Source of the DNA: a virus
Reading direction: 5' to 3' (one strand)
Virus record (IMG/VR): IMGVR_UViG_3300005356_000020
Coordinates: 1 to 21,773 of that record
Length of the DNA stretch: 21,773 bases
Shown in pieces: positions 6,367 to 14,597 of the stretch. Position 1 is the first letter of the stretch, and each line of letters opens with the position of its first letter. The notes under the pieces are model-generated. The model saw nothing but the letters and a program-made list of their open reading frames with translations. It made no database searches and had not been told where the DNA came from. The position numbers were made by a program, and so were the translations under genes.

Positions 6367-6474
6367 ATGATTCTTCGACTCGCCTACGCCATCCGCGCCG
6401 CCTTGGCGGCATTCTATCGCCAACCCACGCCCGAGGAGGAGCAGGAAGCCCTCCAGGACATCCGGACGTGGTAA
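6367..6474 (+). CDS. Small 35-aa ORF, opposite strand, upstream of the tailspike
   Basis: This is a plus-strand ORF in the 194-bp gap between the tailspike start and the end of the LamG-like gene. It runs from ATG 6367 to TAA 6472-6474. The peptide has an N-terminal hydrophobic and basic segment of about 17 residues (MILRLAYAIRAALAAFY), then a Pro turn and an acidic tail (TPEEEQEALQDIRTW). The first half would form an amphipathic or membrane-associated helix. No clear ribosome-binding site is present, but a TTGACG element is placed for a leaderless transcript. Its stop lies exactly one base from the stop of the opposing LamG-like gene. The composition looks coding, not random, but an ORF this short could occur by chance. 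It is not a recognised family. The hairpin-like GCCGCC-TT-GGCGGC at 6397-6410 is explained by its Ala codons. Confidence 0.45.
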   Translation: MILRLAYAIRAALAAFYRQPTPEEEQEALQDIRTW

Positions 6475-6475
6475 C

Positions 6476-7192
6476 TCAGGTCATCGTGAGCTTGCCGGAG
6501 TAGTAGGTTTTCAGGGACTTCCGAGCGGCGATGAGCTGCGCCTGGGTCAAAACGCGGTCGTAGGCTGCGACGTAGGCCACATCTCCGCCGCCTGTCGCGG
6601 AGGTCCCGACCTGAAGCACGGTACCCGAATGGCGCCCACCGCCGGCCTGCTGGCCGGTCGCTGTCACGACGGTCGGAGCGTCGTCATTGTTGCCATAGAT
6701 GAAGTAGACCTTGCCGGGTTGGCCAAGCGGGCCGGCGCCGGCGATGAAGATGAAGTTGCCGCCATGGCCCGAGAGACTGACCTCAGGGTTATTTGGGCCA
6801 GCAGACCATTGGCTGTTCCAGAAGCTGAGCGTGCTACTCGATAGTTCCAGACCGAGAATGCTCTGTCCGCCGACCGAGCCCTCGAGTGGTGAGAACGCGT
6901 TGCCGCCAGGCACCTTGCAGATGGCCATCACGGTCACATCGCCGGCAGGGAGATAGCCGGTGTTGAAGCCGTTCTGGCCGAAGTTGCCGCCCGAGGTGGA
7001 CACATAATTCGGCGAGTAACTCGGCGTACCCACCACGGTCAGAGGCGCGGCAGAATTTGCCCGGTTGACGACGCTCTTCGACTGGTTGCCGCCGAGGACG
7101 GCTTCCAGGGCCAGGTTCTTCAAGTCAGGCAAGGACAGGGACGCAATCACCTTCGTGAAGCGCACGCCGGCGACTCGGATTGAGGTGGGCAT
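6476..7192 (-). CDS. LamG/concanavalin-like lectin-fold tail protein
   Basis: The protein has 238 aa. I chose the ATG at 7192, which overlaps the upstream stop as TGATG. A GTG one codon earlier is the alternative. After a helical leader (about residues 15-40) the protein is beta-rich with the spacing of a LamG or Concanavalin A-like jelly roll: a strand DVTVMAICKV, a central ILGLELSSSTLSFWNSQWSA, and the characteristic closing segment DVAYVAAYDRVLTQAQLIAA followed by a helix. Such domains bind sugars. Placed between an esterase fibre and the tailspike, it is most likely a receptor-binding or fibre-accessory protein of the virion. No enzyme motif is visible. The fold call rests on the pattern at the end of the domain and overall strand order. 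Confidence 0.75.
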   Translation of the reverse strand: MPTSIRVAGVRFTKVIASLSLPDLKNLALEAVLGGNQSKSVVNRANSAAPLTVVGTPSYSPNYVSTSGGNFGQNGFNTGYLPAGDVTVMAICKVPGGNAFSPLEGSVGGQSILGLELSSSTLSFWNSQWSAGPNNPEVSLSGHGGNFIFIAGAGPLGQPGKVYFIYGNNDDAPTVVTATGQQAGGGRHSGTVLQVGTSATGGGDVAYVAAYDRVLTQAQLIAARKSLKTYYSGKLTMT

Positions 7193-9549
7193 CACAGAGA
7201 CCTTTCAAAAATCACGCAGAAGTTATCCATCCGCTTGTTGATGCCGGTTGGATTGAAAACGATGCTATCGCCCTGCTGATCGCGGAGGTTGCCGCCCGCA
7301 ATGGTCGGCGGCGAGCCGATGAGGCCCCAGCCATAGCGGACCTTCGAGTTGGCCTGGAGGTCGATGGTGGTTTGCAGCCGGACCGTGCGAGGCCCGACGA
7401 TCTCAGGCAGGCCAGCGAGCGTGTATTGAGAGTTCGCGCTGTTGACGACTTGGAAGCCATAGTTGGGATACGTCGGGACCTGCGTCGTATCCCAGACCAG
7501 CTTGCCGACGGGAACGTGGAACGTGAGCAGAATGGTGCGGAGCTGGCCAACCGCCGCGATGCAGTCGAGCGGCGCCCAATCGGTTTTTCCGTCCAGAATA
7601 ATCCGCTTGTACGTCAGGCCGTAGAAGGCGCCGAGCCACTTCGAGCTGGCCGCCGTCAGGTGCGGCTGATCGGCCGTCGGAAATTGGTACATCGGGCAGG
7701 CCACTTTGAAGAGTGGATTGGTCTTGGACAGCGCAAGCTGCGCGAGGGCGCAGGTTGGAGAGCCGCCATTGCCCGCGAACACGTGGTCGGCGCTCTGGCC
7801 GCAGATCATCAGGACCGGCTGCGTCTGCCCGGTAACCGCACGAATGTCAGCGTCCTGGTCGTTGACTAGTTGGTTCAGGGCGGTCTGGTAAGTGCTCTGC
7901 GACGTGCCGGCCAGCATATCGGACGTGCCCTGCGTCCAGGTCGTTGCCCCGACGGCAAACGTGCGCCCGACCGCGTTCGACTCCGTCTTGGCTCCGGATG
8001 CCGTGTTGATCAGGCCCGTGTAGCCGCCGCCTGAATTGCCCTTCGACAGCTGGGCGACGGTCGTCGACGAGACACCGGCCGCCGCGCCGAAAAACGCATG
8101 CTTGAAGTCGTTGGTGGTCAGGAAGTTCTCGGCGCCGATGCGCTCGATCACGCACTCCAGCGAGCCTGTGACGGGCGTCTCGCCGACGTTGGATGCGGTC
8201 GGTTGGACCTGCTCGAATGCCCCGGTCAGGCCCGAGCCCGAGCTCTCACCGGGCCGGATGCCCGAGGTGAAGCGCAGCGCATGGTTCGGGAAGCGAGCGG
8301 TGCCGGAAACGACCGGGACAGCTGACACGCCTTGAGCCAGCGATTGGCCATAGCCGATCAGGCCGATGACGTCGGCTTTGAAATCCGGGACGGCCGGAGC
8401 CGGGGCGCTGGCACCGCCGGCCAGGATGGTGGCGATCGGAACGTTGTTGATGCTGTCCGTCTGAAGGCCGCCGATCGACGCCGTGTCGAACGCGGCGTCC
8501 ACCATCCGGAAGGAGCCGTCCGGGCGCAGGCCGCCGGAGACCTGCTCGAATTCGTCCAGGAACGCGAGCGAGAAGCTGTCCAGTCCGATGCTGACGAGCT
8601 GGATGTCCTCCGTCCCGATCTCCTCGGAGAGAACCGAGGGCGATGTGAACTCGGCTGTCTCGATGGCCGCGAAAACCGAAGTGCCGTCCTCCTTAATGCC
8701 CCAGGGCGCGCGGTCGGAGTCATCAATCACCGAAGCCGCGTATCCCAGCGGCGCGACGAACGGCAGCGGCTCGAGCGCAGCCTCAAGCCCTGAGCGGCTC
8801 GGAACCTCATTGATGGCCGTCGCCGAGCTGCCGCTGCGCCGGTAGAGGGTGAGGAATGTGTTCGAGGGAGCCGCAGACGGGACGTAGAAGTACCCGCCAT
8901 CGGCTGTGGCCGCGATGCCGGCCGCGGTATCGGGATAGACGAGTCCCGCAGCTGCGGCTGAGCCGGCCGACGCTTCGGCATCCGCCGCGTGTCCGGCTGC
9001 GGCTGTGCTCGATGCCGCTGCGGCGTCGGCGCTGTTTTGCGCGGCCGTTGAGTAGGTTTGAGCCTCAGCTGCGGCGTCCACCGCGGCCTGTGTCGGGTCG
9101 GAGGAAATGGCGATGCCGACGCTCCAGTCCGCAGCCGTCGGGCCATTCTTGACGTAGAGGCGCGCCGGTGTGGGCGAGGCCGCCAGGAACAGGAAGGGCG
9201 GGACCACCAGGTCGAATTGGGCCCGGTCCGCAATGGTGCCGGCGTAGTCGGGACTCAGCGGCAGCCCGAGCTTGATCTTCTCGAGCAGCTCGTTGACCTT
9301 AGCCAAGGTCGTGACGTTGTCGTTCCAGAAGTCGCCCGTCTTGAGGATTTGGAAGTCGGTCTGGTCGGCCACGGTGGCACCCGGCCACGCATAGGCCAGC
9401 GTAATCCGCGTGGTCGAGTCGACGCTGGCAATCGGGACGGCGAGCCCGGCCAAACTGAAGAGGTCGCCCTCCGCGCCGACGAAGCTCGTGAGATACCCCG
9501 TGACAACTGCGGAGCTCTCAGTGACGGTGACAGAATTGGCGACGGGCAT
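7192..9549 (-). CDS. Tail fibre with SGNH carbohydrate-esterase domain
   Basis: The protein has 785 aa, with ATG at 9549. Residues 1-70 resemble a common phage fibre N-terminus that docks on the tail (SVTVTESSAVVTGYL, LAYAWPG). An Ala-rich helical shaft follows (about 153-202). The C-terminal half from about residue 390 carries motifs of the SGNH/sialate-O-acetylesterase-like family. These are GYGQSLAQG with nucleophile Ser403, TTWTQGTSD (536-544, the block that supplies the oxyanion hole) and DQPHLT with Asp628 and His630. The predicted activity is removal of acetyl groups from capsule, exopolysaccharide or O-antigen during adsorption. A distal beta domain (about 660-785) may trimerise the fibre or bind sugar. 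It follows the 67-aa gene by 3 nt and overlaps the next gene by a few bases. Confidence 0.88.
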   Translation of the reverse strand: MPVANSVTVTESSAVVTGYLTSFVGAEGDLFSLAGLAVPIASVDSTTRITLAYAWPGATVADQTDFQILKTGDFWNDNVTTLAKVNELLEKIKLGLPLSPDYAGTIADRAQFDLVVPPFLFLAASPTPARLYVKNGPTAADWSVGIAISSDPTQAAVDAAAEAQTYSTAAQNSADAAAASSTAAAGHAADAEASAGSAAAAGLVYPDTAAGIAATADGGYFYVPSAAPSNTFLTLYRRSGSSATAINEVPSRSGLEAALEPLPFVAPLGYAASVIDDSDRAPWGIKEDGTSVFAAIETAEFTSPSVLSEEIGTEDIQLVSIGLDSFSLAFLDEFEQVSGGLRPDGSFRMVDAAFDTASIGGLQTDSINNVPIATILAGGASAPAPAVPDFKADVIGLIGYGQSLAQGVSAVPVVSGTARFPNHALRFTSGIRPGESSGSGLTGAFEQVQPTASNVGETPVTGSLECVIERIGAENFLTTNDFKHAFFGAAAGVSSTTVAQLSKGNSGGGYTGLINTASGAKTESNAVGRTFAVGATTWTQGTSDMLAGTSQSTYQTALNQLVNDQDADIRAVTGQTQPVLMICGQSADHVFAGNGGSPTCALAQLALSKTNPLFKVACPMYQFPTADQPHLTAASSKWLGAFYGLTYKRIILDGKTDWAPLDCIAAVGQLRTILLTFHVPVGKLVWDTTQVPTYPNYGFQVVNSANSQYTLAGLPEIVGPRTVRLQTTIDLQANSKVRYGWGLIGSPPTIAGGNLRDQQGDSIVFNPTGINKRMDNFCVIFERSL

Positions 9550-9552
9550 GGC

Positions 9553-9756
9553 TCAGGTCTTCTTTTTGATGCGGGTCTTCACGGCCTGGCACGCCGCGAT
9601 CCACGCCTTGGCATCGGCGGGCAAATTGATGCCGGCCTTCCCGTCCAGGACGGACAGCGCCTGCATGATGGCGTCCAGGGCGTCGCCGGCAGGCGGGTAG
9701 GCGCGCTGTCGCGCCAGCACGTAATCTTGGGTGACCTGGAGCTTCTTAGCCGGCAT
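9553..9756 (-). CDS. Small conserved-type phage tail-region protein (67 aa)
   Basis: The start is ATG at 9756, preceded by AAGG, and overlaps the upstream gene by 11 nt. The peptide is helical, with the motif YVLARQRAYPPAGDALDAIM near the N-terminus and a Lys-rich end (KTRIKKKT). The YPPxxDxLDA pattern recurs in short proteins encoded next to phage tail fibres. The biochemical role is not known to me; it may be a fibre-associated accessory or assembly protein. Tight overlap with both neighbours shows it belongs to the tail operon. Confidence is high that it is a gene, low on function. Confidence 0.72.
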   Translation of the reverse strand: MPAKKLQVTQDYVLARQRAYPPAGDALDAIMQALSVLDGKAGINLPADAKAWIAACQAVKTRIKKKT

Positions 9757-10240
9757 ACGTCACCTTGAACTGGCCCGTCTTGTGGGTGACGCTCTCAATG
9801 GTGACCCGGTACGTGTCCGGCGTATCGAATGAGAGCTCGATGTCTGGGTCGGACCAGTCATAGACCTGCGGAGTCCACCAATCGTTGCGGCCTGCCGCAA
9901 ACGGCACCGAGACGAAGACCTTGCAGGGAACGGGCAGGCCCGTGATGGTGAGGCCGCTGATAGTCGCCGTGAAGTCAGCCTTTGGGCGCAACTGCTTCGT
10001 GGCGAGGTCAACATAGTTGCCGGCCATGAAATCCATGTGCTGGTCGAACGGCACCGTTGGCGCATGGATGTAGGGCCGGTCCTGGTCGATGTGATCCAGG
10101 ATGTATGTCCTTGGCATCTGGCCGACTTCCATGATCTCGCCGGTGGCCGGGTCGTAGCGCACGAACCCATTCGGCTCCGCGATGCCGGGATCTGAGTCGA
10201 ACCAGTTCTGGATCATGATTTGCGGCGTGAAGCTCGTCAC
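9746..10240 (-). CDS. Tail tip-associated protein of unknown function (164 aa)
   Basis: The start is GTG at 10240, chosen because AGGAGG stands 7 nt before it and because GTGA overlaps the tip-protein stop. A longer frame from 10306 lies inside the tip gene and is not supported. The protein is mostly beta: an N-terminal part with FVRYDPATGEIMEVGQMP, a middle IHAPTVPFDQHMDFMAGNYV, and a C-terminal half with alternating strands (ADFTATISGLTITGLPVPCK, YRVTIESVTHKTGQFKVTYA) that reads like an Ig-like or beta-sandwich domain. I do not recognise a named family. Its location directly after the gpJ-type tip protein and before the fibres suggests a connector or adhesin-base protein. A virion role is inferred from context. 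Confidence 0.8.
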   Translation of the reverse strand: MTSFTPQIMIQNWFDSDPGIAEPNGFVRYDPATGEIMEVGQMPRTYILDHIDQDRPYIHAPTVPFDQHMDFMAGNYVDLATKQLRPKADFTATISGLTITGLPVPCKVFVSVPFAAGRNDWWTPQVYDWSDPDIELSFDTPDTYRVTIESVTHKTGQFKVTYAG

Positions 10241-13200
10241 TTCGATGCCTCCTGGATAACGATGCGCACGAGCCCGCCGACGGTGGAGCGCACCGTGAAA
10301 TTCCACGTCCCGGCTCCGGGATTGGTGAAGGTGATGAGCAACGTCTGAAGGCGCGCAAAGCCGGAGCTGTTGTTGGCGCCGGAGGCCTCATAGTTGAAGG
10401 AGATGCCGTCGACCTGGGTGTTGTTGAGGTCGAAGAAGAGCTGCCCGACATCGGTTCCGATCGGGAGGTACGACCCCGCGGCGCCGTAGTAGTAGCACCA
10501 GACGATCCAGTTGCCCGACCCGCGCGACGTCGCTGTGATTGTCGCCTGGCCGTTGGCGGTCGCGCCAAACACCTGCGTGATGGCGAAGTTCTTGATGTGG
10601 ATGTTGTCGACGATCAGATTCCCAATCTGGGCGCTGACCGAGATGATATTCTGCGTCTGAAGCGCGGCACCCGAAATGGTGCCTGTCACGACCAGGTTGC
10701 CGTCGATGCCGAACTGGCTGACAACCGTGCCAGCGGCGTTCCGGTATCCCACGAGTCTAAAGCCGCCGACCGCTTGCCCGTCGGACGTGATGGACACGCC
10801 CCAGAACCCGGTCTGGCCATCCAGAACCTGAGAGACCTGGCTGATCGTCGTCGTGTGCCCACTCACCGTCGACGAGAGCGACGTGATGTCCTGGGCCATC
10901 GAACTATCGGCATCGGCCCGGACCGTCTGCTCCTGCACGAGAGCGGCCTGCGTGTCGTCGGCCTGCGCCTTCAGGGTCAGCCGCGCTGAGGCCTCCGCGC
11001 CGTCCGCGTCAATCCGCGCCGTGCGCTCGTCGACGATGGCCGCTTCGGCGCCGTTGAGCCGGACCGCCAGCGTGTCGGTGGTCTGCGCAAGCGCCTCGTC
11101 TTCCGAGATGCGCAGCGTCTCCTCATGCCGGATCGCCGCGAAGGCGGTTCCGACCTGACCCTGCAGCGCCACCTTCACATAGCGGTCGCTCTCATAGGTG
11201 CGCCCGGCCTCGGTTGTGGCAGCCGCGGCCAGCTCATTGACCTTCTTGTCGAGGTCGCGGACGGCCTTGCGAAGCGAGCCCTCACCGATCGAGCTGATCT
11301 TCGCGATGTCGTTCCGGACCTGCTCGGAGAGATCCTCAAGGCGGACAACCAGCGATGCAAACTCGTTCGTGATGTAGGGCTTCCAGATTGTGAAGCTGCC
11401 ATTCACGAACGGGCTCTGAATCCCGTACTTGTTGACCGCGTAGGCCCTAATCCAAGCCGTGCCTGTGTTGTCGTCCGTAAGACCGACGACTCGAAGCGGC
11501 CAGCGGCCGGATTGGGAGAGTCCCTCGGAGATGCGCTCGCTGGTGGCCCAGTTGTCGTAGCTCAGGTCCACGACAATGAGCGAGGCGTTCTTGACCCGGC
11601 CGACAGCCCACTCGACGCTGGTCTGGGCGCTGTATTGGACCGTGTGGGCGTAGATGTAGGCGATCTGCGGGACCGCATCGTCCGCGTCGCCCACGGCCGA
11701 AGCACCGGGATCAACCGCGACCTCGCCGAGCGCCTCCCACACGCGCGGGTCATCGTGCAGCGCCTCAATCGACACCGTATCGCGCGAGCGCGGGATAGCG
11801 GACTGAATGAGGTAGGGCTCGCGGACCTCCTCGACCGGGCCGACCAGGACCGATGTCATATCCTCGACGTCGGTGGCCATGATGTCCTGGATCTGGACGC
11901 CGTACGCGCTCTCCAGGCTGCTCACGTCGGAGGAGTTAAGAACGATCTCCCGCAGCGACGCGCCTTGCGTGAAGTCGATAGGCCCGAAGTCCAGGTTATT
12001 CCGGTCCCGGATCGTGATCTTCGACGTGCCGTCGGCCGGGCAATCCGCGTCCAGCGTCAGCGTGAGGCCGGACCGGGCCACCACGCCATAGGCATTACCC
12101 TCTGTCAGGAACCACGAGTCGACGAAGCACGGGTCGTTGCGCTTGACCAGGCGCCCGGATAGCTCGGTCGTGAAGCTCCTGCGCTGCCGCCGGAAGTAGT
12201 TGCTCGCGGCCATCCAGGTCGCGATGTGCGTGGCGTGGGCGTGGTTGGTGACGCCAGCCAGATTGATCCGGCGCGGCGTCGTCGTGCTGGTGCCAAATGT
12301 GACCCGCGTCTCGCGCCGGCGCCGCGGGTCGCCATCAAAGAAGTACTCGGCGATGACGTCGGAGTCGCCGGTCCCGCCGCCGACCGTGAAGGTGCTCTTT
12401 GAACTGCCGCGCAGGATCTGCCGACGTGTGAAGGTGTGCTTGCGAATGTCGCGACTCTCGTCGCGCGTAAGAGACCACGCATTGCCGATCCGCAGCGGCT
12501 CGGCGCGCATGGCGCCCAGGATCGTCTGGCCCGCCTCAAAGACGCTGACAGGCCCGCGCACCACGCCGTTGAACGTGTCATTCGAGCCCGGGAAGGCCGC
12601 GTAGTGCTGGATCATGCCAATGTCGATGGCTGAGTCCGGCAAGTTCGCGCCGTACACCACGCCACCAACCGAGCCGCGCAGGACGTCCGCATACGCCCAG
12701 GCCGCCTTGTCGGTCTCGACAAGCTGCCACGAGCCGCCGATGTAGACCGGGATAATCGCGCTGGCCTGCACCAGGATGTCGCCGAACCCGGTCACGCCGA
12801 GGCTTTTGCCCGAGGTGATCTTGATGGCGATCTCGGTAACGTGCGGCCGGGTGACGTTGTAGCCCGTGAAGGCTCTCAGGCCGTCCAGGACGATCTTGTT
12901 GTGGTTGCCCTGAGACTCGTTCAGGCCGTTCTGGAAGCGGAAGAGATAGCGCCCGGTCGCGATGGAGAACCGCGGCGAGAAGCGCATCGCCCGCGTGTTT
13001 TTGGTGCTTGCGGCTTGCGTGAAAGCGGTGAACCAGCTCCCGACCGGATTATTGTCGTCATCCGCGAGCGCCGCCTCGACCACGAGAGAGTAGCTGCTGC
13101 CGGTCTGGCTGATGGCGTTGGTCTGCGCGTTCGTGACCTCGGCATAGCAGCCCTCAGGCAGCGTAAAGTCGACCTGGTACTCCGAGGCCGTCACGCCCAC

Positions 13201-14115
13201 CGGCGTGCCCGGGAATGGGCCGCTGTAGGCCGGAGTCTGGTTCGGGCGCTGGAGTTCGTTCCCGCCAACCTCCGAGGCGCTGTAGACCGTGTTCGGCACG
13301 AGCGCAGAGGCCGCGCCCGGCTGGATGACCTCGATTTGCGAAGCGAAGAACGTCGGCTGGATGCCCGTGTCCTTGTCCCACAGGACCGCGCGACCGACTT
13401 GAATCTGCTTGATGTCGTAGTAGCCGAGCCCGACCGTCACCCTTTTGTAGAGGATCTGGTCCTCGCCGGAGTAGACGAAGTAGTCCGGCTGGCTGAGGTC
13501 CGGGTTCGTCCAGAACTGCCCATAACCGCGCGGGATACGGTCGCCGGGCCTGGGCTGGTTTCCGCCGCCTGAGACGCCATAGAGTGGCCGGTCCTCTGCG
13601 TCCTGCGTGCCGGGCTTGTTGGCCTTGGACTGGAAGGCGCGCTGGATGAGGTAGCCGCCACCGGCGATGACTGCGGCGCTGGCCACCGCAGACGCGACGG
13701 CCGCCGTCGTGCCGGTCAGGCCGAGGCCTCCGATAACCGGCCCAGCCGGGCCCAGTAGCACCGTTGCAGCCACAGCCAGCGCCACCATCGCGACGGCACT
13801 GCCAATCTGCTTGCCGGCGGACGGCTTGGCGGCCGTGCCCGACGCTGCGGCGCTGCTGCTGCCACCCATCGGGAGGTAGACAATGGCAACCACATCGTCC
13901 GGGCCGACCAGCGTATGCGCCCAGTCCTTGCGCAGGCGGTCGTTCTCTTCGTGCAGGACCGCCGGATCGGAAATGTGGCGGGTGTTGACGATGAAAGGTC
14001 GGCGGAGGTTCGCGTGGCGTTTAACCACCGACGAGAGTCGTCGCCGACGCCGATCTAGCGTGATCGGATCCGCAACCGCTTTCCCGAGGATGTTCTGTTG
14101 CAGGATCAGCGCCAT
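10237..14115 (-). CDS. Tail tip / host specificity protein, gpJ-type with gpI-like N-terminus
   Basis: The protein has 1292 aa, with ATG at 14115. Residues 1-165 resemble a gpI-type tail assembly protein. They hold a basic N-terminus (DRRRRRLSS) and a long hydrophobic, Gly/Ala-rich segment at about 104-158 (VAMVALAVAATVLLGPAGPV). From about 175 the sequence matches the gpJ/TipJ hub pattern (LYGVSGGGNQPRPGDRIP, DYFVYSGEDQILYKRVTVGL). A fibronectin-III-like stretch follows around YDNWATSERISEG and AWIRAYAVNKYG. The C-terminal third is helical with repeated acidic-basic heptads (TARIDADGAEASARLTLKAQ), then a DUF1983-like beta region (QTGFWGVSITSDGQAVGGF). It forms the central tip that contacts the receptor and closes the tube. 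Lambda encodes gpI and gpJ as separate genes; here they appear fused. There is no strong ribosome-binding site in the 38-nt gap upstream. Confidence 0.92.
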   Translation of the reverse strand: MALILQQNILGKAVADPITLDRRRRRLSSVVKRHANLRRPFIVNTRHISDPAVLHEENDRLRKDWAHTLVGPDDVVAIVYLPMGGSSSAAASGTAAKPSAGKQIGSAVAMVALAVAATVLLGPAGPVIGGLGLTGTTAAVASAVASAAVIAGGGYLIQRAFQSKANKPGTQDAEDRPLYGVSGGGNQPRPGDRIPRGYGQFWTNPDLSQPDYFVYSGEDQILYKRVTVGLGYYDIKQIQVGRAVLWDKDTGIQPTFFASQIEVIQPGAASALVPNTVYSASEVGGNELQRPNQTPAYSGPFPGTPVGVTASEYQVDFTLPEGCYAEVTNAQTNAISQTGSSYSLVVEAALADDDNNPVGSWFTAFTQAASTKNTRAMRFSPRFSIATGRYLFRFQNGLNESQGNHNKIVLDGLRAFTGYNVTRPHVTEIAIKITSGKSLGVTGFGDILVQASAIIPVYIGGSWQLVETDKAAWAYADVLRGSVGGVVYGANLPDSAIDIGMIQHYAAFPGSNDTFNGVVRGPVSVFEAGQTILGAMRAEPLRIGNAWSLTRDESRDIRKHTFTRRQILRGSSKSTFTVGGGTGDSDVIAEYFFDGDPRRRRETRVTFGTSTTTPRRINLAGVTNHAHATHIATWMAASNYFRRQRRSFTTELSGRLVKRNDPCFVDSWFLTEGNAYGVVARSGLTLTLDADCPADGTSKITIRDRNNLDFGPIDFTQGASLREIVLNSSDVSSLESAYGVQIQDIMATDVEDMTSVLVGPVEEVREPYLIQSAIPRSRDTVSIEALHDDPRVWEALGEVAVDPGASAVGDADDAVPQIAYIYAHTVQYSAQTSVEWAVGRVKNASLIVVDLSYDNWATSERISEGLSQSGRWPLRVVGLTDDNTGTAWIRAYAVNKYGIQSPFVNGSFTIWKPYITNEFASLVVRLEDLSEQVRNDIAKISSIGEGSLRKAVRDLDKKVNELAAAATTEAGRTYESDRYVKVALQGQVGTAFAAIRHEETLRISEDEALAQTTDTLAVRLNGAEAAIVDERTARIDADGAEASARLTLKAQADDTQAALVQEQTVRADADSSMAQDITSLSSTVSGHTTTISQVSQVLDGQTGFWGVSITSDGQAVGGFRLVGYRNAAGTVVSQFGIDGNLVVTGTISGAALQTQNIISVSAQIGNLIVDNIHIKNFAITQVFGATANGQATITATSRGSGNWIVWCYYYGAAGSYLPIGTDVGQLFFDLNNTQVDGISFNYEASGANNSSGFARLQTLLITFTNPGAGTWNFTVRSTVGGLVRIVIQEASK

Positions 14116-14153
14116 CGCGGCGCTAGTTACTTGTTCGCTCCCGGAGCGGGAAG

Positions 14154-14597
14154 TCAGGCGCGCGGCACAAACAGGGTTGGGTACGCCCAGGTGCGGATGC
14201 GCGGCAGTTCGAACAAGCTATCGAACACGACGCCGTGCCCGTCGTCCATGTGCAGGACTCCGCCGCCATCGAGGTTCAGATACACGCCGGCGTGCTCGAT
14301 GAAATTCGGGTCATGGCCGCGCCGGTGCATCAGAGCCACAGCCCAGTCCGTCATGCCGGCGATCGTCTGGACCCAGTTGCAGCGCTCTGGATGAGTCGTA
14401 AACGCCAGTGCCTTAGCACGCCGCTTGTCTGGTGGAATGGCCGAGACCGGCAACTCTATGCCGAAGAGCTCGAGCACCACCTTGCGGGTAAGGACCCAGC
14501 AGTTCATGTAGACCGGGTCCCACGGTAGCTCCAGGAGGCCATTGACGTAGCGGCTGACCTCATCCGCCTTGAAGCGCGGGATAGTACTGACTGTCAT
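14154..14597 (-). CDS. gpK-like NlpC/P60-family tail tip assembly protein
   Basis: The protein has 147 aa. I chose ATG at 14597 (MTVSTIPRFK); a longer frame to 14705 gives a non-homologous Arg/Cys-rich leader. It overlaps the DUF1833 gene by 38 nt. NlpC/P60 features are the Cys33 region (MNCWVLTRKVVLELFG), where the catalytic Cys starts the first helix, and EHAGVYL at about 101-107 with the candidate catalytic His102, followed by GGGVLHMDDGHGVVFDS. In lambda the gpK homologue is a tail-tip assembly protein whose peptidase fold is thought to help local wall opening. The usual Asp before the Cys is replaced by Asn. Catalytic competence is therefore plausible but not shown. Confidence 0.85.
   Translation of the reverse strand: MTVSTIPRFKADEVSRYVNGLLELPWDPVYMNCWVLTRKVVLELFGIELPVSAIPPDKRRAKALAFTTHPERCNWVQTIAGMTDWAVALMHRRGHDPNFIEHAGVYLNLDGGGVLHMDDGHGVVFDSLFELPRIRTWAYPTLFVPRA

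Noticed and set aside
6397-6410. GCCGCC-TT-GGCGGC inverted repeat as a terminator for the LamG gene
   Set aside because: The stem is explained by repeated Ala codons of the 35-aa ORF, the loop is only 2 nt, and no T tract follows.
11125-12162. 345-residue plus-strand open frame opposite the tail tip gene
   Set aside because: Antisense to the gpJ-type gene, with Arg/Asp/Leu-rich composition typical of a GC shadow frame and no motif.
14134-14150. Small hairpin (CGCTC / GAGCG) before the tail tip gene
   Set aside because: Only five base pairs, no U tract and no clear position relative to the start codon.
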